A DNA stretch of 64,000 bases from Salipaludibacillus aurantiacus (GCF_900111295.1 NZ_FOGT01000003.1:124001-188000); one strand, 5' to 3'; positions 33,517 to 45,937 are shown, numbered from the stretch's first letter. Translations and numbers: made by a program. The notes: a model not told the origin generated them from the letters alone.

Positions 33517-33656
33517 TGACTGCCACTCCTTTCACCTTCCCTATTATACTATATCTTTAAAAAAATTCGATATTCTGCTTAAATTCGACAGTATAATTTT
33601 TCTATAAACACTGAGGAGTTGTCAACTTGGAGGACGAAATCCATCTTCTATCTTAA

Positions 33657-33925
33657 AGAGACTATGGTCATATCACTTAGATAGATGAATGCAAGGCGGC
33701 GACTCCCAGTGGGATTAGCGCACTCTGAAAATCCTTTTTGACTCAGCTGTGCTGAGTTAAAAATAGTTAAAGACAAGCCCCACGCTTGTCCCCATTAGGG
33801 GGGAAGCGTCCGCCTGCATTTATGAAATAAGCAAAAATCTATACTTTCTTATCTTTGCAAAAAAAACCGAACAACATCGTAAGATATTGTTCGGAGTTCA
33901 TTAGTATGAATATATAATCCCACCC
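33657..33925 (-). repeat. Dispersed inverted-repeat element, degenerate copy C
   Basis: An eroded copy in the same orientation as copy B, upstream of mltG. The CCGAAC hairpin (33867-33894) and the body with AAGACAAGCCCC and GGCGGCGACTCCCA are recognisable, but the terminal repeats have decayed. The inner stem has become TTTTTGACTCAGC/GCTGAGTTAAAAA (33735-33747 with 33751-33763), which differs in sequence from copies A and B yet still pairs, with one G-T wobble. Confidence 0.7.
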
Positions 33926-33980
33926 TTAACCTGTATTAGAGGCGGCAGGAGATTTCATTTATTAAAGCAGGTCTAAAAGA

Positions 33981-34292
33981 TTAATTCTCTTCTTCTAAAT
34001 CCTCTTCAGCGAATGTATTTAATAATTCTTCAACCATATTCCATTCTTCATCCGTTTCAATAGGATAAAGAGAGAGGTCGCCGCCTTCCGGCTCTTCGTA
34101 TCTGAAAGCATGGACTTCAATTTCTTCATCTTCACTTTCATTTGAGCCTTCCGGTGCTAACACCATATAGGAGTTCCCCGTACTGTCTACATCAAATGTA
34201 AATAACACTTGAAATAAGTGTTCATCTCCATTCTCATCTGGAATTACGATGCGGTCGTCATCGCCTGGCTGGTTAATTTGAAATTCTGACAT
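33981..34292 (-). CDS. yrzB: YrzB-like protein (DUF1292)
   Basis: A 103-residue, strongly acidic cytoplasmic protein with the DUF1292 core (RIVIPDENGDEHLFQVLFTFD, YMVLAP, EVHAFRYEE, EEWNMVEELLNTF). Its function is unknown. It is the last gene of the conserved ireB-ruvX-yrzB unit, 12 nt after ruvX. Confidence 0.9.
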   Translation of the reverse strand: MSEFQINQPGDDDRIVIPDENGDEHLFQVLFTFDVDSTGNSYMVLAPEGSNESEDEEIEVHAFRYEEPEGGDLSLYPIETDEEWNMVEELLNTFAEEDLEEEN

Positions 34293-34304
34293 ATTATCGC
34301 CTCC

Positions 34305-34721
34305 TTATTTTTGTCGATCAAGATATCCTTGTAAAATCATAACGGCTGCCATCTTATCTATAACTTTTTTTCTTTTCTTACGGCTCACATCAGCGGTGAC
34401 CAGCATGCGTTCCGCTGCCACTGTCGTTAATCTTTCATCCCACAGATCAACAGGGAGCCCTGTCCGGCCTGCCAGTTCTTCAGCAAATGCCTGGCAAAGT
34501 TCACCGCTTGGTCCGATCGTACCGTTCATATTTTTCGGCAGCCCGACTACGATTTTAGTAACATCATGTTCATCAATAACCTTTTTAATACGTTCGTAAT
34601 CCTCTTCTTCATTTTCAGGATTACGCTTTATTGTTTCGACACCTTGAGCTGTCCAGCCCAAAGCGTCGCTGACAGCGACGCCTATCGTTTTGCTGCCTAC
34701 GTCCAGACCTATTACTTTCAT
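34305..34721 (-). CDS. ruvX: RuvX/YqgF-family Holliday-junction resolvase-like nuclease
   Basis: A 138-residue RNase H-fold protein. The acidic site starts with [15 protein letters not shown], followed by [12 protein letters not shown], and [13 protein letters not shown] carries further catalytic acids. The family acts in 16S rRNA 5' end processing and possibly in recombination. Its start overlaps the ireB stop by 4 nt, showing coupling. Confidence 0.93.
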   Translation of the reverse strand: MKVIGLDVGSKTIGVAVSDALGWTAQGVETIKRNPENEEEDYERIKKVIDEHDVTKIVVGLPKNMNGTIGPSGELCQAFAEELAGRTGLPVDLWDERLTTVAAERMLVTADVSRKKRKKVIDKMAAVMILQGYLDRQK

Positions 34722-34990
34722 GACTTCTCCTTTTGATGATGAGCTAAATACGAGCGCACAAGCTCCTCAATTAACTCATCCCGTTCAATTTTCCGAATAA
34801 GAGTCCGTGCATCGTTATGGCGGGGAATATAAGCCGGATCGCCTGATAACAGATAACCTACAATTTGATTAATAGGATTATATCCCTTCTCTTCAAGCGA
34901 GGAATATACTGTCATTAAAACCTCTTTTACATCCTCGTCCATTGAATCGTCATTAAAATTAAATTTCATTGTTCTGTCCATTGAACTCAA
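34718..34990 (-). CDS. ireB: IreB-family regulatory phosphoprotein (YrzL)
   Basis: A 90-residue protein with the near-invariant core [19 protein letters not shown] then [20 protein letters not shown]. Enterococcal IreB is phosphorylated on N-terminal threonines by the PASTA kinase IreK; Thr6 in [12 protein letters not shown] is in that region. The start is taken as TTG at 34990, because [10 protein letters not shown] matches the family N-terminus and AGAGGTG lies 8 nt upstream. A frame reading back to 35032 has no support. Confidence 0.9.
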   Translation of the reverse strand: MSSMDRTMKFNFNDDSMDEDVKEVLMTVYSSLEEKGYNPINQIVGYLLSGDPAYIPRHNDARTLIRKIERDELIEELVRSYLAHHQKEKS

Positions 34991-35088
34991 AACAACCACA
35001 CCTCTCTTCTTCTTGGCAAGAAAAGGTCTCATAAACCGTTCCGTATTTTAATTGGATTTGTCTACTATTGTACACGATTCTGCTTCAT

Positions 35089-37725
35089 TTAGACATTTCT
35101 TTTTACTAAATCAGGAACCATTTCTAAAGCCTCGTCTATTTGAGAAGGGTCTTTCCCTCCTGCTTGAGCCATGTCAGGGCGTCCGCCTCCGCCTCCGCCG
35201 CATTTTACAGCCACTTCTTTGACCAGGTTTCCTGCATGGTGGCCTTCCTTAACTAAATCTTTGGAAACACTGGCCACAATACTTACTTTTTCCTGTGTGA
35301 CTGCAGCTAAAACTAAAATTCCAGATTCCATTTTTTCTTTCAGTGAATCCGTCATTTTTCTTAATGCGTTCATGTCTGCTGCATTGACTTTCTTAGCCAG
35401 TATTTTCACTCCGGCTACTTCCTGCACGTCATCCAGTAAACTCCCTGCCTGTGCCTGAGCCATTTTAGCTGACAGTGATTCGTTTTCTTTCTCTTTTTCT
35501 TTTAATTGGGTTTGAAGCTGAGTGATCCTGTAAGGGACATCCGTCAGTTTTGTTTTCAGCAAACTGGCAGCTTCCCGCAGCTGATCGACTTGACTGTTCA
35601 TGTATTCATACGCTTTTTTCCCTGTTACTGCTTCTATTCGACGAATACCTGCGCCTATTCCTGCTTCAGAGACGACTTTAAATAAGCCGATTTCCGCTGT
35701 GTTGTTTACATGGCAACCCCCGCATAATTCTAAACTGTAATCATCCACTTGAACGACACGGACTTCCTCGCCGTACTTCTCGCCAAAAAGAGCCATGGCC
35801 CCCATTTCTTTAGCTTCGGTTAATGTTTTATTCATTGTGGAAACTTGAATGCCTTCCCATACTTTTTCGTTCACAATACTTTCAATCTGGTCAATTTCAT
35901 CTTCTGTAAGTTGGCCGAAATGGGAGAAATCGAACCGCAGGCGGTCTTGGCTGACCAGTGACCCTGCCTGGTTAACGTGATCGCCAAGGACATCTTTTAA
36001 AGCCTGATGAAGCAAGTGTGTTGCTGTATGATTTTTTACAATTCCTGTCCGGGAAGAGCTGTTCACTTCTGTATTGAGAACTTCTCCGATTTTTATAGAG
36101 CCTTCTTTCACACTAACTGTATGAAGATTTTGTCCGTTAGGAGCTTTCTGCACGTCTTTAACTTCCAGTGTTACTGAATCATTGGACATTATTCCTTTAT
36201 CAGCAACCTGCCCGCCGCTTTCCGCATAAAATGGTGTTTTATCAAGAATAACTTGAATGTCGTCTCCTTCATTTGCCATCTCCACCAGCGAGCCCTCTTT
36301 GACAATCGCTTTGACTGATGAATGTGTTTCAAGTTCAGAATACCCGACAAATTCACTTCGCTCCTGGATACTACCTAACACTTCGTCCTGAAGCTGCATA
36401 GAACCGGATTCCTGCCTGGCAGCCCGGGCTCTCTCCCTCTGTTTGCCCATCTCCTGATCAAACCCTGAACGGTCAAGCTTAAGGCCCGCCTCTTCGAGAT
36501 ATTCCTCGGTTAAATCAACTGGAAATCCGTATGTGTCATACAGTTTGAAACCCTCTACTCCGGAAATGGTTTCAACTCTATCAGCTTTTGCTTTTTCAAT
36601 AAGTTTATTCAGCATAACAAGTCCATCAGTCAAAGTTTCGTGGAAACGCTCTTCTTCTGTGCGCACCACTTTTTGAATGAATTCCTGCTTTTCTTTCACT
36701 TCAGGATAGAAATCAGCCATTATCTTTCCAACTGTCGGCACAAGCTTATACATGAAGGGTTCATGAATATTTAACTGTTTAGCATAACGGACTGCTCTTC
36801 TTAAAAGGCGGCGCAGCACATACCCCCTGCCTTCATTGGATGGAAGAGCCCCGTCGGATACAGCAAAAGTAACTGTTCTGATGTGGTCTGCAACTACTTT
36901 AAAAGCCGTATCATTTACACCAGCCTTACCATAACTTTTTCCAGAAATTTCTTCTGTTAAACGAATTATCGGTAAAAACAGGTCAGTGTCAAAATTTGTT
37001 CTTGCGTCCTGAATGACTGAAACCATTCTTTCAAGCCCCATACCGGTATCAATGTTTTTCTTCGGCAGCGGTGTATAGCTTCCATCAGGATTATGGTTAA
37101 ACTGGGAAAATACAAGATTCCATACTTCTAAATGTCTTTCGTTTTCGCCGCCTGGATACATTTCGGGATCATCAGGGTCATTTCCGTATTCTTCCCCGCG
37201 GTCATAAAATATTTCTGTATTCGGGCCACACGGTCCTTCCCCGATATCCCAGAAATTTTCCTGTAAACGGATAATCCGCTCTTCAGGCAGACCCACTTCC
37301 TTATGCCAGATTTCAAAAGCTTCGTCATCATCCGGGTAAATAGTTACCGCTAGTTTCTCAGGCTCAAACCCGATCCAACGTTTATCAGTTAAAAATTCCC
37401 AAGCCCAATGAATAGCGTCTTTCTTAAAATAGTCGCCAATGGAAAAATTCCCAAGCATTTCAAAAAACGTATGGTGACGGGCTGTTTTTCCTACATTTTC
37501 AATGTCGTTTGTCCGAATGGATTTTTGTGCATTTGCAATCCGCGGATTATCAGGAATAACCCTTCCATCAAAGTATTTCTTTAAGGTAGCCACGCCACTG
37601 TTGATCCATAAAAGAGACGGATCCTCATGCGGGACTAAAGAAGCACTCGGCTCCACATCGTGTCCTTTTTCTTTAAAAAAATCAAGAAACATTTGTCTCA
37701 CTTCAGCTGACGTTAAATGTTTCAT
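35089..37725 (-). CDS. alaS: Alanyl-tRNA synthetase
   Basis: Charges tRNA-Ala. The 878-residue protein has the class II catalytic domain ([46 protein letters not shown]), the tRNA-binding domain, an editing domain with [11 protein letters not shown] and CGGCHVNN, and the C-terminal DHHA1-type domain with the glycine-rich [15 protein letters not shown]. It is preceded by a T-box leader with a near-perfect promoter, so it is induced when uncharged tRNA-Ala accumulates. Confidence 0.97.
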   Translation of the reverse strand: MKHLTSAEVRQMFLDFFKEKGHDVEPSASLVPHEDPSLLWINSGVATLKKYFDGRVIPDNPRIANAQKSIRTNDIENVGKTARHHTFFEMLGNFSIGDYFKKDAIHWAWEFLTDKRWIGFEPEKLAVTIYPDDDEAFEIWHKEVGLPEERIIRLQENFWDIGEGPCGPNTEIFYDRGEEYGNDPDDPEMYPGGENERHLEVWNLVFSQFNHNPDGSYTPLPKKNIDTGMGLERMVSVIQDARTNFDTDLFLPIIRLTEEISGKSYGKAGVNDTAFKVVADHIRTVTFAVSDGALPSNEGRGYVLRRLLRRAVRYAKQLNIHEPFMYKLVPTVGKIMADFYPEVKEKQEFIQKVVRTEEERFHETLTDGLVMLNKLIEKAKADRVETISGVEGFKLYDTYGFPVDLTEEYLEEAGLKLDRSGFDQEMGKQRERARAARQESGSMQLQDEVLGSIQERSEFVGYSELETHSSVKAIVKEGSLVEMANEGDDIQVILDKTPFYAESGGQVADKGIMSNDSVTLEVKDVQKAPNGQNLHTVSVKEGSIKIGEVLNTEVNSSSRTGIVKNHTATHLLHQALKDVLGDHVNQAGSLVSQDRLRFDFSHFGQLTEDEIDQIESIVNEKVWEGIQVSTMNKTLTEAKEMGAMALFGEKYGEEVRVVQVDDYSLELCGGCHVNNTAEIGLFKVVSEAGIGAGIRRIEAVTGKKAYEYMNSQVDQLREAASLLKTKLTDVPYRITQLQTQLKEKEKENESLSAKMAQAQAGSLLDDVQEVAGVKILAKKVNAADMNALRKMTDSLKEKMESGILVLAAVTQEKVSIVASVSKDLVKEGHHAGNLVKEVAVKCGGGGGGRPDMAQAGGKDPSQIDEALEMVPDLVKRNV

Positions 37726-37770
37726 CTTTCCTTCCTCCTTTTTAACCTAAATATTTATGTTTTTGGACAT

Positions 37771-38033
37771 AAAAAAACTCCTCCCTGCAAAAGGGACGAG
37801 AATATTCACGCGGTACCACCCTAGTTACAGACAAAACTTCTCCTGCCTGTCACCTCATCACAATTAACGGCTGTGCACCGGCAGGTTTTAGCCCGCTCTC
37901 AGGAGTAGCTTATTACCAGTCTTCATCCGGAATTCTTTCAGCCTAAGGAATTCCTCTCTGCTTTCCGCGTGTGCGGCTGGAATGGGTACTGGAAATATAT
38001 CTCCGTCATCAAGTTCTTATGTAGAGCTTTATA
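37771..38033 (-). promoter_or_regulatory. T-box riboswitch, tRNA-Ala responsive
   Basis: The leader contains the conserved T-box AGGGTGGTACCGCG (37809-37822) and a terminator (GTCCC/GGGAG with seven T, 37771-37800) that competes with the antiterminator. In stem I the likely specifier is GCU (Ala) at 37917-37919, in the AAGCUACUCC context. The leader is about 263 nt and ends 45 nt before alaS. Confidence 0.93.
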
Positions 38034-38039
38034 TGAGTA

Positions 38040-38068
38040 ATTATAAAAATGTGTTATACATTTGTCAA
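38040..38068 (-). promoter_or_regulatory. Promoter of the alaS T-box transcript
   Basis: On the minus strand TTGACA (38063-38068), 17 nt, TATAAT (38040-38045): a consensus sigma-A promoter. Its -35 overlaps the last codons of yrrI. Confidence 0.9.
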
Positions 38069-39147
38069 TCATAGATGCCACGGCGTTCTCTGACAATTTT
38101 CCTTGAATGAAGAAGCAGAACTTTAAGGACAGCTAATACAGGCACTGCCAGTATAAGTCCTATGATGCCTCCCATCTCGTTCCCTATGACCAGGGCGAAA
38201 ATTATCAGCAGCGGATGGGTGTGAATACTTTTGCCAACAATCACTGGAGCCAGTATGTTTCCTTCAACAATCTGAATAATAAAAACCGCTGCAATGCCTA
38301 AAAGAACAAGCTGGAAAGATTCTGTCAGAGCGAGCAGTATGACGGGTACAGCACCGAGGATCGGACCGAAATACGGAATAATATTAGTTACCCCAATAAA
38401 AATAGCCAGAAGAGTGCCATACGGCATATCAATAACCCAAAAGGCCCCCCAGGCCAGAAGACCGACGACAATACAAACGATCAGCTGGCCTCTGATATAC
38501 GAGCCAAGCGTGTGATCAACCTCCATGATCAGCTGTTTCCCGTTTCTCCTCATTTTTTTTGGTGTTAAATACCAGCTTGTATTCTTTAATAGTGGAAAGT
38601 CTTTTAACCCGTAAAAAACTATAAACGGAATAACAATAAGCAGCAGCGCCCAGTCTAATAAACTAACCATCACTGCTCCAAGTTCTTCCAATGCGCCTGC
38701 AATCCAGCCTTCACCGCGGGAAATCCAGTTATCCATCCGCTGTTGAAAGGTGTCCGGCAAGAATGCCGCCTGGTTTGTAAACTCAACGGTGAATTCTCTG
38801 TAGGTTCCTGCTAATTCAGGCAGTTGTGTCAGTAATTCTCTTCCTTCTTCAATAATATATGGTGAGGCTTTCAACAGGCCAGCGACGGTGAGAACAAGAA
38901 ATAACGAAAAAATAATAAATATGGATAATGATCTTGGTATATTACCTTTCTCCAGTTTTTCTACTACCGGATGAAGCAGATAGATGATAAAACCGGCGAA
39001 AAGAAAAGGAGTAAGCACTTTGAAAAAAAGCCTGAAAAAGGGACCTGTATATTGAAGAAATAAGAGTGTTCCCGCAAGTATTAATCCAATTAATAAGACA
39101 ATGATAAGACGGTAAATCCATCGTTTCATTTCCTCGTTATCTTTCAC
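38065..39147 (-). CDS. yrrI: AI-2E/PerM-family transporter (YrrI)
   Basis: A 360-residue membrane protein with about seven to eight hydrophobic segments. Family motifs: PFLFAGFIIYLLHPVVEKLE near the N-terminus, FIVFYGLKDFPLL in the middle, and the GVTNIIPYFGPILGAVPVILLAL and VVGKSIHTHPLLIIFALVIG blocks in the second half. Some family members export autoinducer-2 or act as Na/Li-H antiporters in halophiles; the substrate here is unknown. It has the same position as yrrI in B. subtilis, just upstream of alaS. Confidence 0.88.
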   Translation of the reverse strand: MKDNEEMKRWIYRLIIVLLIGLILAGTLLFLQYTGPFFRLFFKVLTPFLFAGFIIYLLHPVVEKLEKGNIPRSLSIFIIFSLFLVLTVAGLLKASPYIIEEGRELLTQLPELAGTYREFTVEFTNQAAFLPDTFQQRMDNWISRGEGWIAGALEELGAVMVSLLDWALLLIVIPFIVFYGLKDFPLLKNTSWYLTPKKMRRNGKQLIMEVDHTLGSYIRGQLIVCIVVGLLAWGAFWVIDMPYGTLLAIFIGVTNIIPYFGPILGAVPVILLALTESFQLVLLGIAAVFIIQIVEGNILAPVIVGKSIHTHPLLIIFALVIGNEMGGIIGLILAVPVLAVLKVLLLHSRKIVRERRGIYD

Positions 39148-39174
39148 CGGGAATCCTCCTTAAAGATAGTAGCG

Positions 39175-39204
39175 TAAAAGGCAGACGCTAATTACGTCTG
39201 CCTT
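39175..39204 (-). terminator. Terminator between the yrzQ-like gene and yrrI
   Basis: AAGGCAGACG and CGTCTGCCTT form a perfect 10-bp stem over 7 nt, followed on the minus strand by TTTACG. Confidence 0.75.
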
Positions 39205-39232
39205 CTGTCATTTGATCTGAATGTAACAGGTC

Positions 39233-39424
39233 TTAAGAAAAGGCTCTGGTCATTTGTCTCCGCATACGCCTTAGAGTTCTTCTTCTCGGTATTAAGTCTC
39301 CAATAAAGGAAAAGTTGACCTGATTCATGCGTCTTTTCCATCTTTTCCTACTTTTTCTGTCCATGGAAGCAGAATAGGCATAAGCACCTGCTCCAAGCAT
39401 AACAATTGAGGCCAGGGTTCTCAC
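39233..39424 (-). CDS. Small basic protein with N-terminal membrane segment (DUF3918/YrzQ-like)
   Basis: A 63-residue protein: one hydrophobic segment (LASIVMLGAGAYAYSAS) then a very basic tail (RKSRKRWKRRM, RRRTLRRMRRQM). It resembles small proteins encoded at this locus in other bacilli. Function unknown. The start at GTG 39424 follows a GGGGGG stretch; GTG at 39433 is the alternative. Confidence 0.65.
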   Translation of the reverse strand: MRTLASIVMLGAGAYAYSASMDRKSRKRWKRRMNQVNFSFIGDLIPRRRTLRRMRRQMTRAFS

Positions 39425-39450
39425 AATGATCACCCCCCGTCTTTCACAAT

Positions 39451-39639
39451 TTACAGATCGATCTGCCGTTCATTTTCTGTGAAAAGATCGTCAAGGGAGC
39501 TTAACGACCCGTCTGCTTCCACCTGGTGGAGGTGTAATTGGCCATTGGATATCGTCAGCTCGATAAAACAGTTCCAGCAATAATATTGATTTGATCCTAT
39601 CTTTCCAATATCTTTGCTTCTGCAATTAGGGCACTTCAT
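39451..39639 (-). CDS. Small zinc-ribbon protein
   Basis: A 62-residue protein with two CxxC knuckles (CPNC at residues 3-6 and CWNC at 21-24), the pattern of a treble-clef or zinc-ribbon site. A short acidic C-terminal half contains ADGSLSSLDDLF. AGGAGGGG precedes the ATG. It lies in the conserved interval between yrrD and yrrI. Function unknown. Confidence 0.8.
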   Translation of the reverse strand: MKCPNCRSKDIGKIGSNQYYCWNCFIELTISNGQLHLHQVEADGSLSSLDDLFTENERQIDL

Positions 39640-39659
39640 CGGAACCCCTCCTAAGGTAA

Positions 39660-40139
39660 TTAATGAATCAGGAGAGACGTACCTTTAAAGGAAATGCCGC
39701 TATCTCCTGTTTTTTTGACCATAATGCCCCGCGTAAAATCCTCAAACAGGCCTTCGGTCAATTCGTACCCTAAAATTCTTCCCGAGTTTGGCAGAAAATA
39801 TACATCTTCGACAATTCCTACCATGTCCCCATCCTGTTTAACGACCGGTTTTCCTATCATCCGGTCCTTTCCATGGAAGAAACGCCTCTCATTATTATCC
39901 ACAGGAGTAAGGAATTGGTTATGGTGAACAAAAAACCCTTTTTTTGTCCTTTGATATTTACCCTTAATTGGAAGAACATGTTTTCTCGACCACCATTGGT
40001 GGTTTTGAATCCAATAGCCGGTTATCCTTCCCTCCTTACTGCAGTAAGTCAAGTCAGAAATAACGCCGAGCAGACAGTTTGTTTTCCCGCAAAAAACGGG
40101 TGCTCCTTTGACTTTATCGAAAGTTCTCAAGGGCTTCAC
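39660..40139 (-). CDS. yrrD: PRC-barrel protein YrrD
   Basis: A 159-residue protein with two PRC-barrel-like repeats (LLGVISDLTYCSKEGRITGYWIQN at about 23-46 and MVGIVEDVYFLPNSGRILGYELT in the second half). The same gene stands beside recD2 in B. subtilis. Its function is unknown. The frame starts at GTG 40139, but the Shine-Dalgarno GGAGGGA is too close; TTG at 40130 (spacing 8) may be the true start. Confidence 0.82.
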   Translation of the reverse strand: MKPLRTFDKVKGAPVFCGKTNCLLGVISDLTYCSKEGRITGYWIQNHQWWSRKHVLPIKGKYQRTKKGFFVHHNQFLTPVDNNERRFFHGKDRMIGKPVVKQDGDMVGIVEDVYFLPNSGRILGYELTEGLFEDFTRGIMVKKTGDSGISFKGTSLLIH

Positions 40140-40154
40140 TCCCTCCGAACATTC

Positions 40155-42467
40155 TTAGTCTTTCGCAGCACCCGCTGATTCATTCGTATTTTCCTTTTCC
40201 AGTCCATTAATTAATTTCTCCTTCAGAGTCGTTTGACGGATCTCTTCACGATTGGATTCGACCGCTATCTCCAACGCTTTCCAGTCACCGCAAAGAAGCA
40301 GAAAGTTTTTAGCACGGGTCACACCCGTGTAAATCAGTTTTTTTCTTAACATCCGGTAGTAGCTTTTAACGACCGGCATAATGACAATCGGAAATTCACT
40401 TCCCTGTGACTTATGAATGGAACAGCAATAAGCATGGGTAATTTGCGTGAGATCAGGCTTCGTATAGGTGACTTCCAGCCCGTCAAAGGAAATGATAATT
40501 TCCAGCTGTTTTTCAGATGTTTCTCTTTCTGTTTTTATTGAGACAATTTCCCCTCTGTCGCCGTTAAACACATTATCTTCCGGATTATTTACGAGTTGAA
40601 GCACCATATCGCCGGTTCTGTAAACGACGTTTCCAAACGGAACTTCTCTTCTTTGGTCTGATTTAGGATTAAACAATGTCTGGAGTATGTCATTCAGGTT
40701 CTCTACACCCGCCACTCCCCGGTACATAGGCGCCAGAACTTGAATATCTCTCGCTGTAAACCCTTTAGTCATTGCACGCTCACAAATTTGTTTTACTGCT
40801 TCAGGCACTTTGTCAGGCCCGCACGGAAAAAAGCGTAAGTCTCTGCTTTGCTGGTCGACTGATGCCGGAAGCTCCCCATCCTTAATCTGGTGCGAGAATT
40901 CAATGATTTTAGATCCTTCAGACTGACGGTAAATATCTGTAAGACGAACAGCAGGAACTGCACCCGATTCAAGCAAATCAGAGAAAACTTGACCTGGACC
41001 AACAGACGGAAGCTGATCTTCATCCCCTACAAAGATGACCTGCATATTATCCGGGACCGCTTTAAATAATTGGTTGGCCAGCCATGTATCGACCATAGAC
41101 ATTTCATCAATAATAAGCACATCCCCGTCTATCTGTTCATCTTCATCTTTTTCAAAATAACCGTTTCCTTCACCTTTATAACCCAGCATTCTGTGAATAG
41201 TGGAAGAAGGGAGGCCAGTAGATTCGCTCATTCGTTTAGCCGCTCTCCCAGTTGGAGCAGCCATCACGATAGGAAAGGGCTTTTTCTTGTTTTTATAATC
41301 ATCTGGACTGACGGAAACGCCTTTAAGTATGGCGAATACTTCAATAAGACCTTTAATAACAGTCGTCTTACCAGTTCCCGGACCTCCTGTTAAAATCATT
41401 AAAGGAGAATGGAGAGCCTCCTGAATTCCTTCTTTCTGGGATGGCGCATAACTGATTCCCAGTTCTTCTTCCACTTCGCCCAGCGCTTTTAGGAATTCCG
41501 ATTCAGGGTATTCATCTAACTCATTTTTAGAGGCCATCAGCCTGTTTAAATTAGTGGCAATCCCTTGTTCAGCAAAATACAAGGAAGGTAAATACATTTT
41601 CTCTTTTTCTACAATTATCTTACCTTCTTCGCCGAGTGCAATGACCTGGTCTGCAATGTCTAACGGGGAAATCTCATCTCCTGAATCTTTCTCAAGTAAC
41701 ATTTTTGCCTCTGATACAACAGTTTCATTAAGAGCAAAGACATGGCCTTCACTAAGCGATTGTTCCTGAAGAACGAACAGGACCGCCGCTTTCAAACGGT
41801 CAGGATGATTACCTGTCAGACCTTGTTTTTTTCCTATTAAGTCGGCTTTAGCAAATCCTATCCCCTCTATATCTTCGACCATTTTGTACGGGTTGGAACT
41901 GATAATCTCCAAGGCTTCGACCTGATAAGCTTTATACACTTTCATGGCGAGCTGAATCCCGAATCCGTATTTATACAGCTTTAACAGAACTTGTTCAATT
42001 CCCTGGTCTTCCAAAAGGGTTTTATAAACATGTGAAGCTTTTTCCTGTTTAAGCTTAGGCACACTTTCCAGTACTGACGGATTTTCTAATATGACAGAAA
42101 TACAGTTGATCCCAAGTTCATTAACAATCATTTCTGCAGTTTTTTTTCCAATCCCCGGAAACCGGTCGCTGGACAAATAAAGTATAATCCCCTGCTCTGT
42201 TTCTGGAATTACTTTCTGAAACTGGTCGAATTTATATTGCCTGCCGAACCTGGGATGATCTGAAAACTGCCCGGTAAACATATAAGTAACGTCCTTTTCA
42301 GGTTCCGTCATCATCCCTACGACGGTCACTTCTTTATCCTCAAGTTTCTCAGAAGACTGGTTAACCCGTATTTTCGCTACGGTGTACAGAGACTCCTCGT
42401 TATGAAAAATCAAATGAAGAAGTTCTCCCTTGATATAATCTTTACTTTCTTCATTTGGCTGAGTCAT
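40155..42467 (-). CDS. recD2: ATP-dependent 5'-3' DNA helicase RecD2
   Basis: A 770-residue SF1 helicase that acts without RecBC and helps repair and replication forks. It has the RecD2-specific N-terminal extension with helix-hairpin-helix motifs (FPGIGKKTAEMIVNELG, DIEGIGFAKADLIG), then Walker A GGPGTGKTTVIKG, AAPTGRAAKRM, IIDEMSMVDTW, VGDEDQLPSVGPG, the UvrD-like C-terminal HAYCCSIHKSQGSEF and TGVTRAK. It is followed in the order recD2, yrrD as in B. subtilis. Confidence 0.95.
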   Translation of the reverse strand: MTQPNEESKDYIKGELLHLIFHNEESLYTVAKIRVNQSSEKLEDKEVTVVGMMTEPEKDVTYMFTGQFSDHPRFGRQYKFDQFQKVIPETEQGIILYLSSDRFPGIGKKTAEMIVNELGINCISVILENPSVLESVPKLKQEKASHVYKTLLEDQGIEQVLLKLYKYGFGIQLAMKVYKAYQVEALEIISSNPYKMVEDIEGIGFAKADLIGKKQGLTGNHPDRLKAAVLFVLQEQSLSEGHVFALNETVVSEAKMLLEKDSGDEISPLDIADQVIALGEEGKIIVEKEKMYLPSLYFAEQGIATNLNRLMASKNELDEYPESEFLKALGEVEEELGISYAPSQKEGIQEALHSPLMILTGGPGTGKTTVIKGLIEVFAILKGVSVSPDDYKNKKKPFPIVMAAPTGRAAKRMSESTGLPSSTIHRMLGYKGEGNGYFEKDEDEQIDGDVLIIDEMSMVDTWLANQLFKAVPDNMQVIFVGDEDQLPSVGPGQVFSDLLESGAVPAVRLTDIYRQSEGSKIIEFSHQIKDGELPASVDQQSRDLRFFPCGPDKVPEAVKQICERAMTKGFTARDIQVLAPMYRGVAGVENLNDILQTLFNPKSDQRREVPFGNVVYRTGDMVLQLVNNPEDNVFNGDRGEIVSIKTERETSEKQLEIIISFDGLEVTYTKPDLTQITHAYCCSIHKSQGSEFPIVIMPVVKSYYRMLRKKLIYTGVTRAKNFLLLCGDWKALEIAVESNREEIRQTTLKEKLINGLEKENTNESAGAAKD

Positions 42468-42482
42468 ATCGTCACCTTCTTT

Positions 42483-43148
42483 TTAATCTTCCTGCCCAAG
42501 AATCTCTTCCATTTGTTTTTTTCCATTTGCAGCGAGTGCATGTTCAGGCTGGATCTTTAATGCTTTGTTAAACATGCTTAAAGCTTTATGGGCATCATCT
42601 TTAAATGCGTAAGCGACCCCAAGGTTAAAATAACTGTCAGCATGATTCTCATCCTGCTCAAGGACTTTTTCAAACTGCTCTACCGCTTCATCTATTTGTT
42701 CCGTTTGAGCCAGGCACATACCATAATGGAAGCGGGCATCTTTATCGTCCGGATTCAGCTCAATTGCACGGCTTAAACTCGGCAGCGAGCGCAGGAAATC
42801 ACCGAGCTGGTAATAGCTCATACCGGTCATATAATACACATCACCTTCGTGCAGCCCTCGGACAATAGCTTCCTGATAAAGGTCAACTGCTTCTTTAAAG
42901 CTATCCTTATTAAAGAACACATTCCCTTTTCCATAATAGGCTGTTGCAAGGCTTTCATCTAATTCTATAGCTTTATCATAAAAGACGATCGCTCTGTCTT
43001 CCTCGCCGACAGCAGACAGCAGATTGCCGAAATTTGTAAAAGCCACGGCATCTTTAGGATTTTCTTCGATTGCTTCATTTAGTAATTTCGCTGCTTCTTC
43101 AATATTTCCTTCCTGCATTTCTTTTACTGCTTTTTGATTACGGTCCAT
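42483..43148 (-). CDS. yrrB: TPR-repeat protein YrrB
   Basis: A 221-residue protein made of about six tetratricopeptide repeats (e.g. AVAFTNFGNLLSAVGEEDRA, ATAYYGKGNVFFNKDSFKEA, ADSYFNLGVAYAFKDDAHKA). TPR scaffolds bind other proteins; in B. subtilis it also lies between mnmA and recD2. It may assist tRNA thiolation or DNA repair partners, but no function is established from the sequence. Confidence 0.9.
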   Translation of the reverse strand: MDRNQKAVKEMQEGNIEEAAKLLNEAIEENPKDAVAFTNFGNLLSAVGEEDRAIVFYDKAIELDESLATAYYGKGNVFFNKDSFKEAVDLYQEAIVRGLHEGDVYYMTGMSYYQLGDFLRSLPSLSRAIELNPDDKDARFHYGMCLAQTEQIDEAVEQFEKVLEQDENHADSYFNLGVAYAFKDDAHKALSMFNKALKIQPEHALAANGKKQMEEILGQED

Positions 43149-43191
43149 ATTCCCTCTCTCCTTATTAAAATTTTTATCGTTGTGTTTTGCT

Positions 43192-45493
<2,302 letters not shown>

Positions 45494-45517
45494 TATTAGT
45501 TCACACCTTTATAGTCC

Positions 45518-45937
45518 TTAGATATAAAACATATAGTATTCCTGGTCGCCTTTGTCTTTATAGTTAGCTAAATATTCCAATGTGGTGGAATCAAGGACGT
45601 CTTTTACGGCATCGCGGATTTTAATCCATAAATCCCGTTTAGCCGGTTCTTCATCATCGATAATCTCTACAGGCGTAATAGGCCCCTCAAGGACACGAAT
45701 AATATCACCAGCTGTAATTTCTTCCGGATCTTTTCCAAGCATATAGCCGCCGTATGCCCCGCGTACACTTTTTACAAGTTGGGCATTTCTAAGAGGCGCG
45801 ATCAGCTGCTCTAAATAATGCTCGGATAAATTATGGTCCTTTGCAATAGATTTAAGGGAAGTTGGACCCTCCCCATGTTTTTTAGCTAAAGCTATCATAA
45901 TTGTTAATCCATATCGGCCTTTAGTTGATATTTTCAA
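45518..45937 (-). CDS. cymR: Cysteine metabolism regulator CymR (Rrf2 family)
   Basis: A 139-residue winged-helix repressor that, with CysK as co-regulator in B. subtilis, represses cysteine uptake and synthesis genes. It is nearly identical in pattern to CymR (KISTKGRYGLTIMIALA, LSEHYLEQLIAPLR, VRGAYGGYMLGKDPEEITAGD). It has no cysteine, so it is not an IscR-type Fe-S sensor. The start is TTG at 45937; it overlaps the end of the upstream membrane protein gene by 17 nt, indicating coupling. Confidence 0.94.
   Translation of the reverse strand: MKISTKGRYGLTIMIALAKKHGEGPTSLKSIAKDHNLSEHYLEQLIAPLRNAQLVKSVRGAYGGYMLGKDPEEITAGDIIRVLEGPITPVEIIDDEEPAKRDLWIKIRDAVKDVLDSTTLEYLANYKDKGDQEYYMFYI

Noticed and set aside
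34991-35032. N-terminal extension of ireB
   Set aside because: It reads through the Shine-Dalgarno region; family members begin MSSxD at the TTG chosen.
45518-45937. IscR-type Fe-S regulator next to iscS
   Set aside because: The protein has no cysteines and follows CymR residue by residue.
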